From contig NZ_JAJAQC010000010.1 of the NCBI RefSeq assembly GCF_027604915.1, positions 124,001-188,000 on the forward strand: DNA of 64,000 nucleotides. The letters are read 5' to 3'. A program made the translations under genes and the position numbers. Shown here one piece after another: positions 1 through 9,081 of this stretch (the stretch's first letter is position 1; each line of letters starts with the position of its first letter). This DNA comes from Streptomonospora mangrovi (GTDB taxonomy: Bacteria; Actinomycetota; Actinomycetes; Streptosporangiales; Streptosporangiaceae). A model generated the notes under the pieces. It was not told the origin of the DNA, searched no databases, and saw only the letters and a program-made list of their open reading frames with translations.

Positions 1-649
1 CGGCGGCGTGCCCGGCCAGCGCGCGGGCCTCGTGGGGCGGGACGGCCAGCAGGACCAGCGCGCCCGGGGGTCCGCCCGCTCCGCCACCCGAGCCCGCCCC
101 GGAGTCTGGCCTTGGGCCGGGCACGGCGATGACGGGGCGGTCCTCGACGACGGTCACGGCGGGGGCCGCGGCCGGGCCGCCGAACCGCGCGCCGTCGAAC
201 CCGGCGGCGGCGGGATCGGGCGCGGCCGCGAGGACGTCGACCCGGCTGCCGGGGCGCAGGAGGTCCACTACACCGGGGTCGGGTACGCGCAGCGGCGCCG
301 CCACCATGCCGGGGCCGTGCCCCCGCGCCGGGGGATCGGCCAGCCGCGCCCGGGTGATGACCTCGCCGCGGCCGACGGGACCGGAGAGCGACCGCCCCAC
401 GGCGCTGCGGGCGGGACTCAGGGCGCCCTCGGGAACGGCGTGGACGGGCAGCGTGCGCACGGCCAGATCGCCCGCTGAGATGGGCTCCAGGGCGGTGAGC
501 GGCCGTGCCGCCACCCAGACCTCGGCGGTGGGCGCGGGAGGCGGGCGTAGCAGCAGCACGGCCCCTGTGAGGGCCAGCGCCGCGCAGGCGGTGCCGAGCG
601 GTCGGCGCCACCGCGCGAGGAGGCGGAGGGCCCGCCACAGGGCGCTCAC
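1..649 (-). CDS. SAF-domain (CpaB/RcpC-like) protein, 3' end cut by window edge
   Basis: Reading the minus strand from a GTG at 649 gives an open frame that runs off the left edge (about 216 residues visible). The product has a basic N-terminus, one hydrophobic segment at about residues 18-34, then an SAF-like region containing LEPISAGDLAVRTLPV and a ...VGRGEVITRARL motif, followed by a Pro/Ala/Gly-rich part. This is the layout of CpaB/RcpC-type SAF proteins, membrane-anchored and extracytoplasmic, which in actinomycetes are often linked to pilus or cell-surface assembly. The start codon overlaps the stop of a small upstream open frame (GTGA), suggesting translational coupling. The C-terminus is not visible, so the exact role cannot be judged. 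Confidence 0.75.
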   Translation of the reverse strand, partial: MSALWRALRLLARWRRPLGTACAALALTGAVLLLRPPPAPTAEVWVAARPLTALEPISAGDLAVRTLPVHAVPEGALSPARSAVGRSLSGPVGRGEVITRARLADPPARGHGPGMVAAPLRVPDPGVVDLLRPGSRVDVLAAAPDPAAAGFDGARFGGPAAAPAVTVVEDRPVIAVPGPRPDSGAGSGGGAGGPPGALVLLAVPPHEARALAGHAA

Positions 650-807
650 GGCGCCGTTCCCGGGCGAACGGGGGTGCCCGCTCCTGGCGGATCGTCGGCG
701 GGCGCGCGTGAGCGGTGAATGGCGCGGAGGCAGACGAGGCGGGCGAGGTGGGGGCGCGGGCGGTGGAGGTCGGGGAGGCGGCGGCCGGGCGGGTGCGTGG
801 TGTCCAT
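646..807 (-). CDS. possible 53-residue protein coupled to the SAF gene
   Basis: A short open frame from ATG 807 ends in a TGA overlapping the GTG of the SAF-domain gene (GTGA). It is rich in Arg and Pro and has no recognisable domain. The stop/start overlap is the only positive evidence that it is translated. It could equally be a chance open frame in very GC-rich DNA. No function is proposed. Confidence 0.25.
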   Translation of the reverse strand: MDTTHPPGRRLPDLHRPRPHLARLVCLRAIHRSRAPADDPPGAGTPVRPGTAP

Positions 808-1327
808 GGCAGCACGGTAGGCCGGGACCGGGGTGGCGTGTCGCCGTTGTCCACAGGGCCGACAGGACGGCGGTGGAAGGTCCCACCAATCGAAGGAACG
901 GCCACCGCGAGATAGGCGTGGCTCCCGGCACACGGAAACGGAAGCGCGCCTCATCGCGCGCTCGGACGCGGGGCGGAAAGGGCGGGCGGTGCCCTGCGGA
1001 GATCGGGCGGGGGACCGGCGGTGGCCGGTCGGCCGGGCCGGGAACGGCCGGTGGAGTCGACAGGACCCACGCTTGGCGGGGCGCGCGGCGCGCCGGGTGC
1101 GTGGTGTCGGCGGTTCACCGCCCGGCCCCGAGGGCGGCTTGCTCCCAGGAGGGGCCTGGACCCCCAGCGTGCGGCGGGCCGCATCGGGGCGGCTTCGGGG
1201 TCGCTCTAGGGCGGCGCGGCGGCGGGCGGGCCGGGGCCCGCCCGGGTGCGAGAGTACGGTGCGCCGCGCGGCGCCGTGCCCGGTGGCCCGGAGTCCGGTG
1301 GCCCCTCAGGGCGCGGACTGGCGGCGG
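808..1327. other. 520-base intergenic stretch
   Basis: I see no convincing gene here; short open frames on both strands have no recognisable composition or motif. The only notable element is a perfect TTGTCCACA nonamer (DnaA-box type) at 847-855. Confidence 0.5.
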
Positions 1328-1681
1328 CTACTTGGCGGCGGTCGCGGCGGCGCTGGAGGAGTCGGCCTTGGCGGTCGAGGAGGAGTCGGAGCCCGAGGAC
1401 GCCGAGCCGGAGTCCGAACCCGTGGACTCGCTCTTGGCGCCGCCCGAGGAGTCGTCCTTGCCACCGTTCTTGCTCGCCCCCGCCATCACCGAGCGGTTGG
1501 ACGAGGAGTTGCTGTCGGTGCGGTAGAAGCCGGAGCCCTTGAAGACGATGCCCACGGCGGAGTACACCTTGCGCAGCCGCCCCTGGCACTCGGGGCAGAC
1601 GGTCAGCGCGTCGTCGCTGAAGCTCTGCACGGCCTCCAACTGGGAGCCGCACTCGGTGCATGCGTACTGGTACGTCGGCAC
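1328..1681 (-). CDS. ruc: FmdB-family zinc-ribbon protein, Ruc-like redox chaperone
   Basis: The 117-residue product starts at GTG 1681, preceded by a strong AGGAGG. The N-terminal FmdB zinc ribbon has CTEC near residues 7-10 and CPEC near 34-37. It is followed by VGIVFKGSGFY and a long disordered Ser/Ala/Asp/Lys-rich tail. In Mycobacterium tuberculosis the same gene order (Rv0991c, 5-FCL, galU, moeA1, rimJ, glpR) holds ruc, a redox-regulated chaperone under HrcA control. Family knowledge suggests that the four cysteines bind zinc when reduced and that oxidation activates chaperone activity. The CIRCE-like operator just upstream supports heat-shock regulation. The chaperone function is transferred from the homologue rather than visible here; other FmdB members are annotated only as putative regulators. 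Confidence 0.85.
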   Translation of the reverse strand: MPTYQYACTECGSQLEAVQSFSDDALTVCPECQGRLRKVYSAVGIVFKGSGFYRTDSNSSSNRSVMAGASKNGGKDDSSGGAKSESTGSDSGSASSGSDSSSTAKADSSSAAATAAK

Positions 1682-1695
1682 TGGGGTCCTCCTTG

Positions 1696-1722
1696 CTGGC
1701 ACTCTCACCCGTCGACTGCCAA
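1696..1722. promoter_or_regulatory. CIRCE-like HrcA operator in front of the ruc-like gene
   Basis: The plus strand reads CTGGCACTC, nine bases, GACTGCCAA. The actinobacterial CIRCE is CTGGCACTC-N9-GAGTGCCAA, so only one base differs. It lies between a TAATAT -10 element (minus strand, 1728-1723) and the ribosome site of the FmdB gene, where HrcA would block transcription. Confidence 0.7.
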
Positions 1723-1998
1723 ATATTACGCGGTCGGGCAGCACAGCCGCGACATCGGGGGCGGAGCGCCTTCACGGTGGCGCTGCCGATACCGTGCAAC
1801 GCCGCCCGCCGCCCCGGTGTTCCACCCGCTGATCGGCTCCGGAGTCCGGCCCGCCGCCGTCACCGCGCTGACCCCCGCCCGCGCGGGCCGTGCACTCGCT
1901 CCGCCGCCGACCTCACCGCCCCCGCCGGCCGACCCCTACTTCTGGATCCCGGTTGCCGCGCCGGCCGCACCCCTGCGCGGCCGCGCCCCCGCAATTGC
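1723..1998. other. remainder of the spacer between fmdB/ruc and 5-FCL
   Basis: The only element I see is the -10 hexamer TAATAT on the minus strand (1728-1723) that would serve the ruc-like gene. The rest is C-rich, Pro-coding-like DNA with no supported gene. Confidence 0.45.
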
Positions 1999-2577
1999 CT
2001 AGAACCGGACCAGGCCCCGCCCCGGTGTCACCACGCCGTCCACCGCGCGGTCGTGCGGTTCGGCGGGGACCTCCTCCACCAGTTCTGTGTCGTATGTCAC
2101 CGCCAGCTTCAGCGTGTGCGGCCCCGCGTGCGCCAGTGCCCGGTCGTAGCACCCCGCGCCCCGCCCCAGCCGCCGACCCGACCGGTCCACGGCCAGCGCC
2201 GGGCACAGCACCGCCGCCGCCCGCCGCAGCGCGTCCGGGCCGTAGCGGGGGCCTATAGGCTCCACCAGGCCCCGCCCGGCCGGCGCCAGCGTGTCCGGCC
2301 CGTCGTAGGCCGCCCAGTCCAGCTCGCCCCCGGCCACCCACACCGGCAGCAGCACGTAGGTCCCGTGCTTCCACAGGGCCGCGAGCAGCTTGCGGGTGTC
2401 GGGCTCGGTGCCGACCGAGTAGTACAGCGCCACCGTGCCGCCCGTCGTCAGCAGCGGGACCTCCGCCAGCGCCTCGCGCAGCGCCGGCCCCGCCGCCGCC
2501 CGCTCCGCCTCGGGCATGGCCCGCCGCGCCGCGAGGATCCGGCGCCGCATCTCCCGCTTGCTCTCCACCGTGCTCAC
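1999..2577 (-). CDS. 5-formyltetrahydrofolate cyclo-ligase
   Basis: The 192-residue product matches the family length (about 190) when started at GTG 2577; the frame stays open further upstream but that part is Pro/Ala/Gly-rich junk. It converts 5-formyl-THF to 5,10-methenyl-THF using ATP, rescuing folate from the storage form. Visible family features are the basic N-terminal helix (ESKREMRRRILAARRAM), VALYYSVGTEPDT, and the C-terminal signature GRRLGRGAGCYDRAL with its Gly-rich loop. It is divergent from galU across 161 bases and lies upstream of the ruc-like gene, as in mycobacteria. Confidence 0.93.
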   Translation of the reverse strand: MSTVESKREMRRRILAARRAMPEAERAAAGPALREALAEVPLLTTGGTVALYYSVGTEPDTRKLLAALWKHGTYVLLPVWVAGGELDWAAYDGPDTLAPAGRGLVEPIGPRYGPDALRRAAAVLCPALAVDRSGRRLGRGAGCYDRALAHAGPHTLKLAVTYDTELVEEVPAEPHDRAVDGVVTPGRGLVRF

Positions 2578-2726
2578 GGCACAGCAGTCTGGCAGCTTCC
2601 CCCGCGCCCCGGCAGCCCCGCGCCGCCCCCCGCCTTCTCCCGCCCGCACCGCCCCGGCCCCGCCCGCACCGGCCCGGGCGGCGCGCGCGGCGGCGGGGCT
2701 GGGCGGCACGGGCGGCGCGACTGGCC

Positions 2727-2738
2727 TAAAGTGCCGAC

Positions 2739-2739
<1 letters not shown>
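2727..2739 (+). promoter_or_regulatory. leaderless promoter of galU (-10 TAAAGT)
   Basis: TAAAGT at 2727-2732 lies six bases before the ATG at 2739, and no ribosome-binding sequence precedes the ATG. Transcription would start at or next to the start codon, giving a leaderless mRNA. No convincing -35 box is visible. Confidence 0.5.
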
Positions 2740-3671
<932 letters not shown>

Positions 3672-3746
3672 CCCGCCGGGTCCACACGCGCCGCACCGCC
3701 GCGGCACCGCCGCGCCGACACCCGGGTATGGCTGAGGGAGCCTGCG

Positions 3747-4979
3747 ATGAAGACCGTCGAGCAGCACATCTCCGACGTCCTGGACCTGGTCCGCCCGCTC
3801 GACCCCATCGAGCTGGACCTGCTCCGCGCCCACGGCGGGGTGCTCGCCGAGCCGGTCGCCTCGCCCGTCTCCCTCCCCGCCTTCGACAACTCCTCGATGG
3901 ACGGCTACGCCGTCGCGGCCGCCGACGTCGCCCAGGCCACCGCCCAGGCGCCCGTGCGGCTGCCCGTCGTGGCCGACATCCCCGCCGGCGACCCCTCGGC
4001 CACGGCGGTGCGCCGCGGCCACTGCGCCCGCATCATGACCGGCGCGCCCCTGCCGCGGGGCGCCGACGCGGTCGTGCCGGTGGAGTGGACCGACGGCGGC
4101 CAGGCCGAGGTCGCCATCACCCGGCCGGTGCGCCCCGGCAACGCCGTGCGACGCGTCGGCGAGGACGTCGAGAAGGGCACCACGGTCCTGCACCGGGGCG
4201 CGCGGGTGGGTGGCGCCGAACTCGCGGTGCTGGCCGCCGTGGGCCGCCGCGCGGTCCGCGTGCACCCCCGGCCGCGCGTGGTCGTGCTCTCCACCGGCGC
4301 CGAACTGGTGGAGCCCGGCGAGCCGATCGGCCCCGGCCAGATCTGGGAGTCCAACAGCTACATGCTGACCGCCGCCGCCCTGGACGCCGGCTGCGCCGCC
4401 TACCGGCACGGGTTCGTCGGCGACGACCCCGCCACCGTGCTGCGCACCATCGAGGACGTCCTGGTGCAGGCCGACATCGTGCTGACCACCGGCGGCGTCA
4501 GCATGGGCGCCTACGACGTGGTCAAGGAGGTGCTGTCGGGCCTGGGCACCGTGCGGTTCGAGCAGGTGGCCGTGCAGCCCGGCAAGCCCCAGGGCCTGGG
4601 CACGGTGGGCGACCCGGCCACCCCCATCCTCACCCTGCCCGGCAACCCGGTCAGCTCGTTCGTGTCCTTCTACCTGTTCGTGCTGCCCGCCCTGCGCCGG
4701 CTGCGCGGCCTGCCCCCCGACCCGCTGCCCTCGGTGCACGCCCGCCTGACCGCTCCCGTGCGGCACTCGCCGCCGGGCCGCCGCTCCTACCTGCGCGCCG
4801 TGCTCGACCACGACCGCGCCGGCGGCAGCGGCTACACCGCCGCCCCGGTGTCGCGGCAGGGCTCCCACCAGCTCTCCGCGCTCGCCGAGGTCAACGCCCT
4901 GGTGGTGGTGCCCGAGCACACCACCGAGCTGCCCGAGGGCAGCGTGGTGGAGGTCCTCCAGCTCCCCGCCGGCGCCTGA
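3747..4979 (+). CDS. moeA: MoeA-family protein, probable Glp (gephyrin-like divisome protein)
   Basis: The 410-residue product has the full MoeA/gephyrin E fold. FDNSSMDGYA lies at residues 46-55, TGAPLPRGADAVVPVE near 97-112, TTGGVSMGAYD near 247-257 (MPT-binding), LPGNPVSSFVSFY near 297, and there is a C-terminal beta domain. MoeA inserts molybdate into adenylated molybdopterin. In this exact gene context (galU upstream, sepX/glpR downstream) the corynebacterial homologue Glp binds FtsZ and the membrane receptor GlpR and takes part in cell division. Both readings fit the sequence. The nearby moaC and mog keep a cofactor role possible. ATG 3747 is preceded by GGGAG at 3735-3739. Confidence 0.92.
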   Translation: MKTVEQHISDVLDLVRPLDPIELDLLRAHGGVLAEPVASPVSLPAFDNSSMDGYAVAAADVAQATAQAPVRLPVVADIPAGDPSATAVRRGHCARIMTGAPLPRGADAVVPVEWTDGGQAEVAITRPVRPGNAVRRVGEDVEKGTTVLHRGARVGGAELAVLAAVGRRAVRVHPRPRVVVLSTGAELVEPGEPIGPGQIWESNSYMLTAAALDAGCAAYRHGFVGDDPATVLRTIEDVLVQADIVLTTGGVSMGAYDVVKEVLSGLGTVRFEQVAVQPGKPQGLGTVGDPATPILTLPGNPVSSFVSFYLFVLPALRRLRGLPPDPLPSVHARLTAPVRHSPPGRRSYLRAVLDHDRAGGSGYTAAPVSRQGSHQLSALAEVNALVVVPEHTTELPEGSVVEVLQLPAGA

Positions 4980-5039
4980 GCGGACACGGCCCCCTCCGGG
5001 GCGGGCGCCACCGACCCACACTCCAGAAGGAAGCCCACC

Positions 5040-5528
5040 ATGCCCGACGCCCATCCATCCGGGATGAGCCACCTCGACTCCTCGGGCGCGGCCCGCATGG
5101 TCGACGTCTCGGCCAAGGACGTCACCGCGCGCACGGCCACCGCCACCGGCCGGGTGCTGCTGAGCCCCGCCACCGTCGCCGCGCTGCGCGGCGGCGAGGT
5201 CCCCAAGGGCGACGCCCTGGCCGTGGCCCGCATCGCGGGCATCCAGGGCGCCAAGCGCACCCCCGACCTCGTGCCGCTGTGCCACCCCATCGCCGTGCAC
5301 GGGGTCGACGTCGACCTGGCCGTGGACGACGCCGGCGTGGGCATCACCGCCACCGTGCGCACCGCCGACCGCACCGGGGTCGAGATGGAGGCGCTGACCT
5401 GCGTGATGACCGCCGCGCTGGCGCTCATCGACATGGTCAAGGCCATCGACCCCGAGGCGGTCGCCACCGACGTCCGGGTCGAGGAGAAGACCGGCGGCAA
5501 GACCGGGCACTGGCGGCGGTCGCGGTGA
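5040..5528 (+). CDS. moaC: cyclic pyranopterin monophosphate synthase accessory protein MoaC
   Basis: The 162-residue product is the usual MoaC length. It catalyses, with MoaA, the first step of molybdopterin synthesis (GTP-derived intermediate to cyclic pyranopterin monophosphate). The N-terminal LDSSGAARMVDVSAKDVTAR, the PLCHPIAVHGVDVD loop with the catalytic His, and EMEALTCVMTAALALIDMVKAID are all recognisable; a conserved-type KTGHW lies at the C-terminus. An AGAAGGAAG ribosome site precedes ATG 5040. Its stop overlaps the GTG of the next gene, so the two are probably translated together. Confidence 0.95.
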   Translation: MPDAHPSGMSHLDSSGAARMVDVSAKDVTARTATATGRVLLSPATVAALRGGEVPKGDALAVARIAGIQGAKRTPDLVPLCHPIAVHGVDVDLAVDDAGVGITATVRTADRTGVEMEALTCVMTAALALIDMVKAIDPEAVATDVRVEEKTGGKTGHWRRSR

Positions 5529-6085
5529 GCGCCCCCGGACCCGCCGGACCCGCTGAGCCCGCGCCCGCCGAGGGCGCCGCCCGCTACCGCGTCGCCGCCA
5601 TCACCGCCTCCAACCGCGCCGCCGCCGGGGTCTACGCCGACGCCTCCGGCGAGGCCCTGCGCGCCGAACTGGCGGCGCTGCCCGGGGTGGCCGTGGAGGG
5701 CCCCTGGGTGGTGCCCGACGGCCCGCCCGTGGCCGAGGCCCTGGTGCGCGCCCTGGAGGCGGGCTGCGACGCCGCGGTGACCACCGGCGGCACCGGCCTG
5801 AGCCCCACCGACGCCACCCCCGAGGCCACCCGCCCGCTGCTGGCCTACGAGATCCCCGGCATCGCCGAGGCGCTGCGCGCCGCCGGGCGCGACAAGGGCG
5901 TGGCCTCGGCCGTGCTCTCGCGCGGGATCGCCGGGGTCGCCGAGCGCGGCGGGCACCGGATGCTCGTGGTGAACCTGCCCGGCTCCCGCGGCGGCGTCCG
6001 CGACGGCATGGCGGTCCTCGGCCCGATCCTGGCCCACGCCCTCGACCAGGTGCGCGGGGGCGACCACCCCCGCCCCGGCGCCTGA
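5525..6085 (+). CDS. mog: MogA/MoaB-family molybdopterin adenylyltransferase
   Basis: The 186-residue product starts at GTG 5525, overlapping the moaC stop (GTGA). It belongs to the MoCF-biosynthesis fold: YRVAAITASNRAAAG near the N-terminus, then TTGGTGLSPTDATPEATRPLL (MPT-binding, with the catalytic Asp), IAEALR, and NLPGSRGGVRDGMAVLGPILAHALDQ at the C-terminus. It would adenylate molybdopterin before MoeA inserts molybdenum. An N-terminal Pro/Ala stretch of about 20 residues is not conserved in the family. Whether it acts like MogA or the MoaB type cannot be told from sequence alone. Confidence 0.92.
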   Translation: MSAPGPAGPAEPAPAEGAARYRVAAITASNRAAAGVYADASGEALRAELAALPGVAVEGPWVVPDGPPVAEALVRALEAGCDAAVTTGGTGLSPTDATPEATRPLLAYEIPGIAEALRAAGRDKGVASAVLSRGIAGVAERGGHRMLVVNLPGSRGGVRDGMAVLGPILAHALDQVRGGDHPRPGA

Positions 6086-6229
6086 CGGGCCACCCGCAAT
6101 GGTGGGATACTGGACATCGGCGACCGGGGCACCAGGTGTTCCTCGTCGGTTACCGCGCGACCACGCGCCACACACCCGCACTCGGGCCGCCGTCCGCCCG
6201 TGGGGCCGGAGGCGGCGGAAGGACGCGAC

Positions 6230-6931
6230 GTGAACCGGATTCGCGGCTGGCCGATCACCCTTGCGGAGGGTCCGGTCGGCCTGCGCCCGCTGCGCCTGCG
6301 CGACGCCGGCGCGCTGCGCGAGACCCGCGTCCGCAACGCCGACTGGCTGCGGCCCTGGGAGCCCACGCACCCCGAGATGCCGCTCCAGACCACCGGGCTC
6401 TCGCCGTATGTGGCCATGCTCCAGGCGATCCGCCGCGAGGCACGCCAGGGCATCTCGATGCCCTGGGCCATCACCTACGACGGCGTGTTCGCCGGCCAGC
6501 TCACCATCAGCGCGATCGTGTGGGGGTCGGCGCGCTCGGCCCAGATCGGCTACTGGATCGACAGCGCCTACGCCGGCCGGGGCGCCACGCCCACGGCGGT
6601 GGCGCTGGCCGTGGACCACGCGTTCTTCACAGTGGGCCTGCACCGCGTCGAGGCCAGCATCCGCCCGGAGAACCGCGCCAGCCGGCGGGTGGTCGAGAAG
6701 CTGGGCTTCCGCGAGGAGGGCCTGCGCCGGCGCCAGTTGCACATCGACGGCGCCTGGCGCGACCACCTCGCCTACGCGCTGACCACCGAGGACGTCCCCG
6801 GCGGCCTGCTGGCCCGCTGGCGGCGGCGCGGCAGCGGCACCAGCGGCGCACCCGGCGGCGGCGCGGGCGCCCCCGACACCCCGGGCGGGGGAGGGTCTCC
6901 CGGCGCCGCTCCGCGCCCGGGGCGGCCCTGA
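6230..6931 (+). CDS. rimJ: RimJ/RimL-type GNAT N-acetyltransferase
   Basis: The 233-residue product starts at GTG 6230, eight bases after GAAGGA. It is a GNAT-fold enzyme: PVGLRPLRLRDAGALRETR at the N-terminus, PWAITYDGVFAGQLTISAI, then the acetyl-CoA-binding region IGYWIDSAYAGRGATPTAV, and HRVEASIRPENRASRRVVEKLGF. These motifs define the RimJ/RimL ribosomal-protein alanine acetyltransferase group; the substrate here is unknown. The last 35-40 residues are Gly/Pro/Ala-rich and probably disordered. The position between the moa/moe genes and sepX/glpR matches M. tuberculosis Rv0995. Confidence 0.9.
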   Translation: MNRIRGWPITLAEGPVGLRPLRLRDAGALRETRVRNADWLRPWEPTHPEMPLQTTGLSPYVAMLQAIRREARQGISMPWAITYDGVFAGQLTISAIVWGSARSAQIGYWIDSAYAGRGATPTAVALAVDHAFFTVGLHRVEASIRPENRASRRVVEKLGFREEGLRRRQLHIDGAWRDHLAYALTTEDVPGGLLARWRRRGSGTSGAPGGGAGAPDTPGGGGSPGAAPRPGRP

Positions 6932-7415
6932 GCGGCGCCCGCGGCCTCGGGTGATCGCCCAGAGTAAGGACTTCGCCCCTAAACCGGTGTCAGCACCCGC
7001 CCGTTCGCGGGATAATCGCCGATACCCGGCCGGGACCTGTCGGCACCGGACTGGGTCGCGTCGCGCAATCACGCCTATCCCCCCGGGCCGCCGCGCCGTG
7101 ACCTGGGTGTCCTGCGGCAATATGGGGCGGCGGGGAAAGAGGAAAGACTGTAATCTCACGACACTCCGGGCCGAATACTGCGCATTTATGGACACCTGGT
7201 CGTACGGTGCGGAACGTAGACGTACCAACGATGCAGGCAACACGTGCATATGGCGCATGGGAGACGGCGAATGACGAGTGGCGCGATGGAGGGCTCCAGC
7301 GCCGCATCGTGACCTCGGAGCGGCCCGCCGGGCCGCGGGTCGCCATGGGCCATGAACCAGCCTCGTCGCCGGAGCGTCTGAGAGTGTCCGGTGACCGGCG
7401 GTGCGAGGAGGAGTC
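6932..7415 (+). promoter_or_regulatory. 484-base upstream region of sepX
   Basis: No gene is supported here. The part from about 6955 to 7270 has noticeably lower GC than its surroundings and probably holds the sepX promoter and leader. Two GACAC pentamers at 7161-7165 and 7192-7196 match the core recognised by the sporulation regulator WhiA. The ribosome site GAGGAGGAG directly precedes sepX. Confidence 0.4.
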
Positions 7416-8102
7416 ATGAGCAGCTCTCCTCTGTATCTCGCCATCGTGGTCGTCTGGCTCATCGTCCTGGTCCCGATGCTGCTGCGCCGCGACCCCGCCC
7501 CCGACCACGACGACCAGGTCGAGTACGACGAGCCGGTCGGCGGTGAGGACGGCGCCGACGACGGTGCCCAGGCCGCCGCCGAGGACGGCGACGCCGGCGG
7601 CGACCGGCCGGGCGAGGACCCCGGCGACGGCCGCGCCGCCGAGGACGCCGGCACCGACACCGACGCCCCCGCCGACACCGACGTCGAGGCCCGCCACGCC
7701 TCCGGAGCGCTGCCCGAGGCGGCCGTGGGCCGCGAACCGCTGCCGCGCCCGCGCGTGCGCCGCGCCCGGGTCATCGCCCGCCGGCGCCGCCGCACCACCG
7801 TGCTGGTGGCGCTGCTGGCGCTGAGCGGCGCCGGGGTGGCCGCCGGGCTGGGGCCGTGGTGGGTCCTGGCGCCGCCGGCCGTGCTGCTGCTGGGCCACCT
7901 GGCGCTGCTGCGCGAGGCGGCCAAGGCCGACGCGGAGCGCCGCGCGGCCGAGGAGCGCCGCCGCCGGCGCCTGGAGCGGATCCGCCGCGCCCGCGCCGAG
8001 GCCGCCGCCGCGCGCGAGGCCGAGGTGATCGAGCTGATGGAGCGCCGCAACCAGGTGTACGACCAGTACACCGACGCCCAGTTGCGCGCAGCCGGCGACT
8101 AG
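7416..8102 (+). CDS. sepX: SepX/GlpR divisome membrane protein
   Basis: The 228-residue product starts at ATG 7416 after a strong GAGGAGGAG site. The first membrane segment (PLYLAIVVVWLIVLVPMLL) is right at the N-terminus. A highly acidic linker (about residues 30-105) follows, then a basic stretch, a second hydrophobic region of two passes at about 127-165, and a charged Arg/Glu/Ala-rich predicted coiled coil at the C-terminus. This layout and the location after galU-moeA-rimJ match GlpR of corynebacteria and SepX of Streptomyces, membrane partners of the Glp-FtsZ division machinery needed for septation. The family assignment rests on topology and synteny. Confidence 0.85.
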   Translation: MSSSPLYLAIVVVWLIVLVPMLLRRDPAPDHDDQVEYDEPVGGEDGADDGAQAAAEDGDAGGDRPGEDPGDGRAAEDAGTDTDAPADTDVEARHASGALPEAAVGREPLPRPRVRRARVIARRRRRTTVLVALLALSGAGVAAGLGPWWVLAPPAVLLLGHLALLREAAKADAERRAAEERRRRRLERIRRARAEAAAAREAEVIELMERRNQVYDQYTDAQLRAAGD

Positions 8103-8220
8103 GCGAGGCGGGGCGGGACCGGCCGGTCCCGCCCCGCGCGCTCATCCGGACACGGCGGCGCGGGGGCCGGATACCGGTTCGGAGCACCGGGCGGAAGCTG
8201 CTAGCATTTGAGACGTCCTT

Positions 8221-8294
8221 GGGGCTGTAGCGCAGTCCGGTAGCGCACCTCGTTCGCATCGAGGGGGTCAGGGGTTCAAATCCCCTCAGCTCCA
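8221..8294 (+). tRNA. tRNA-Ala (anticodon CGC)
   Basis: A 74-base cloverleaf with acceptor stem GGGGCUG/CAGCUCC, which contains the G3:U70 pair that defines alanine identity. The anticodon loop TTCGCAT gives CGC (codon GCG) on a five-pair CCTCG/CGAGG stem. The T-arm has GGTTCAAAT, and the discriminator base is A. CCA is not encoded. Confidence 0.97.
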
Positions 8295-8413
8295 CTTACC
8301 CAGGGCCTTCCCGAATTCGGGATTGTCCTGTGCGCGGTCGGTGATTGCGCGGGAACCGGCGGTGTCCGCACCGGTGGCGCCCGCGGCGGGCAATCACCGG
8401 CTGTGAGTTCCAC

Positions 8414-8440
8414 GGAGGCCGCTAAGCGGCCTCCTTTTCC
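8414..8440 (+). terminator. rho-independent terminator after tRNA-Ala
   Basis: GGAGGCCGC, loop TAA, GCGGCCTCC, followed by TTTTCCTTTT: a nine-pair perfect stem with a T-rich tail, 120 bases after the tRNA. Confidence 0.8.
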
Positions 8441-8992
8441 TTTTCCACCGGGCCGTGCGGCCTCCGCCGCCTTTCTCGGCCACGGTGCGTGAAGGCGCGC
8501 GAATCCGTCGGCCGGGCGGTGTTATGCGGAGCGGTATCGCCGTGTCGCGGGCCGCGCGCGGGCGTCCTCCGCAACCGCCGCAAAGGCGGGAGTGGCGGGG
8601 GTGCGCATTGCGCCTCTCATAACGCGTTAAAATCGCGGTGTCCGCCAATGCGGCCTGCTCGCGGTGCGTAATGACCGCTCCTGCCGCCCGGGGATTGTCG
8701 CCATCGCGACCCGCCACTCATGATCACGCTGTGCCACGGGAACCCCGGGCAGCGTGGTCGCGCCCGGTCGTTTCGGCAGGTGGCCCGGTGAGACGGCGAT
8801 CCAGCCCGGCCGCGTGCGCCGCGACGGGTGCGCGCGCCGCGCCCGCGCGCCCCACCGGCCGTGCGGCGGTCCGGCCCCCGCGCGAACGCGCGGCGGGAGT
8901 GAATCACGTCGGTGTGGAGTGCGCACCGCACGATGCATCATTATTTATGCGGGTTTCTGCACGATAAGCATCAGTTTTCGGTAGAAGTGCGT
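8441..8992. other. non-coding stretch between tRNA-Ala terminator and peptide gene
   Basis: No gene is supported. Open frames here are Arg/Gly/Pro-rich on both strands and lack ribosome sites. The DNA turns markedly AT-richer from about 8930. Confidence 0.45.
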
Positions 8993-9005
8993 TAATATTA
9001 CAACT
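8971..9005 (+). promoter_or_regulatory. candidate promoter of the 39-residue peptide gene
   Basis: A TAATAT -10 hexamer at 8993-8998 lies 16 bases after TCAGTT (8971-8976), inside the most AT-rich part of the window. Transcription would start near 9005, leaving a leader of about 75 bases before the ribosome site. Confidence 0.4.
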
Positions 9006-9081
9006 TGGGGTCTTGCGTAAGTGTGTCCGTTAGGCCATCTTGTATGTGGGGATGGATGACGATGCAATGGGAAGGTGTGCT

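Noticed and set aside
8221-8294. tRNA-Ala as an integration site with a mobile element to its right
   Set aside because: No integrase gene and no repeat of the tRNA 3' end were seen downstream.
8617-8931. 104-codon minus-strand frame after tRNA-Ala
   Set aside because: Arg/Gly/Pro-rich, no ribosome site, no domain, and it lies within a typical non-coding stretch.
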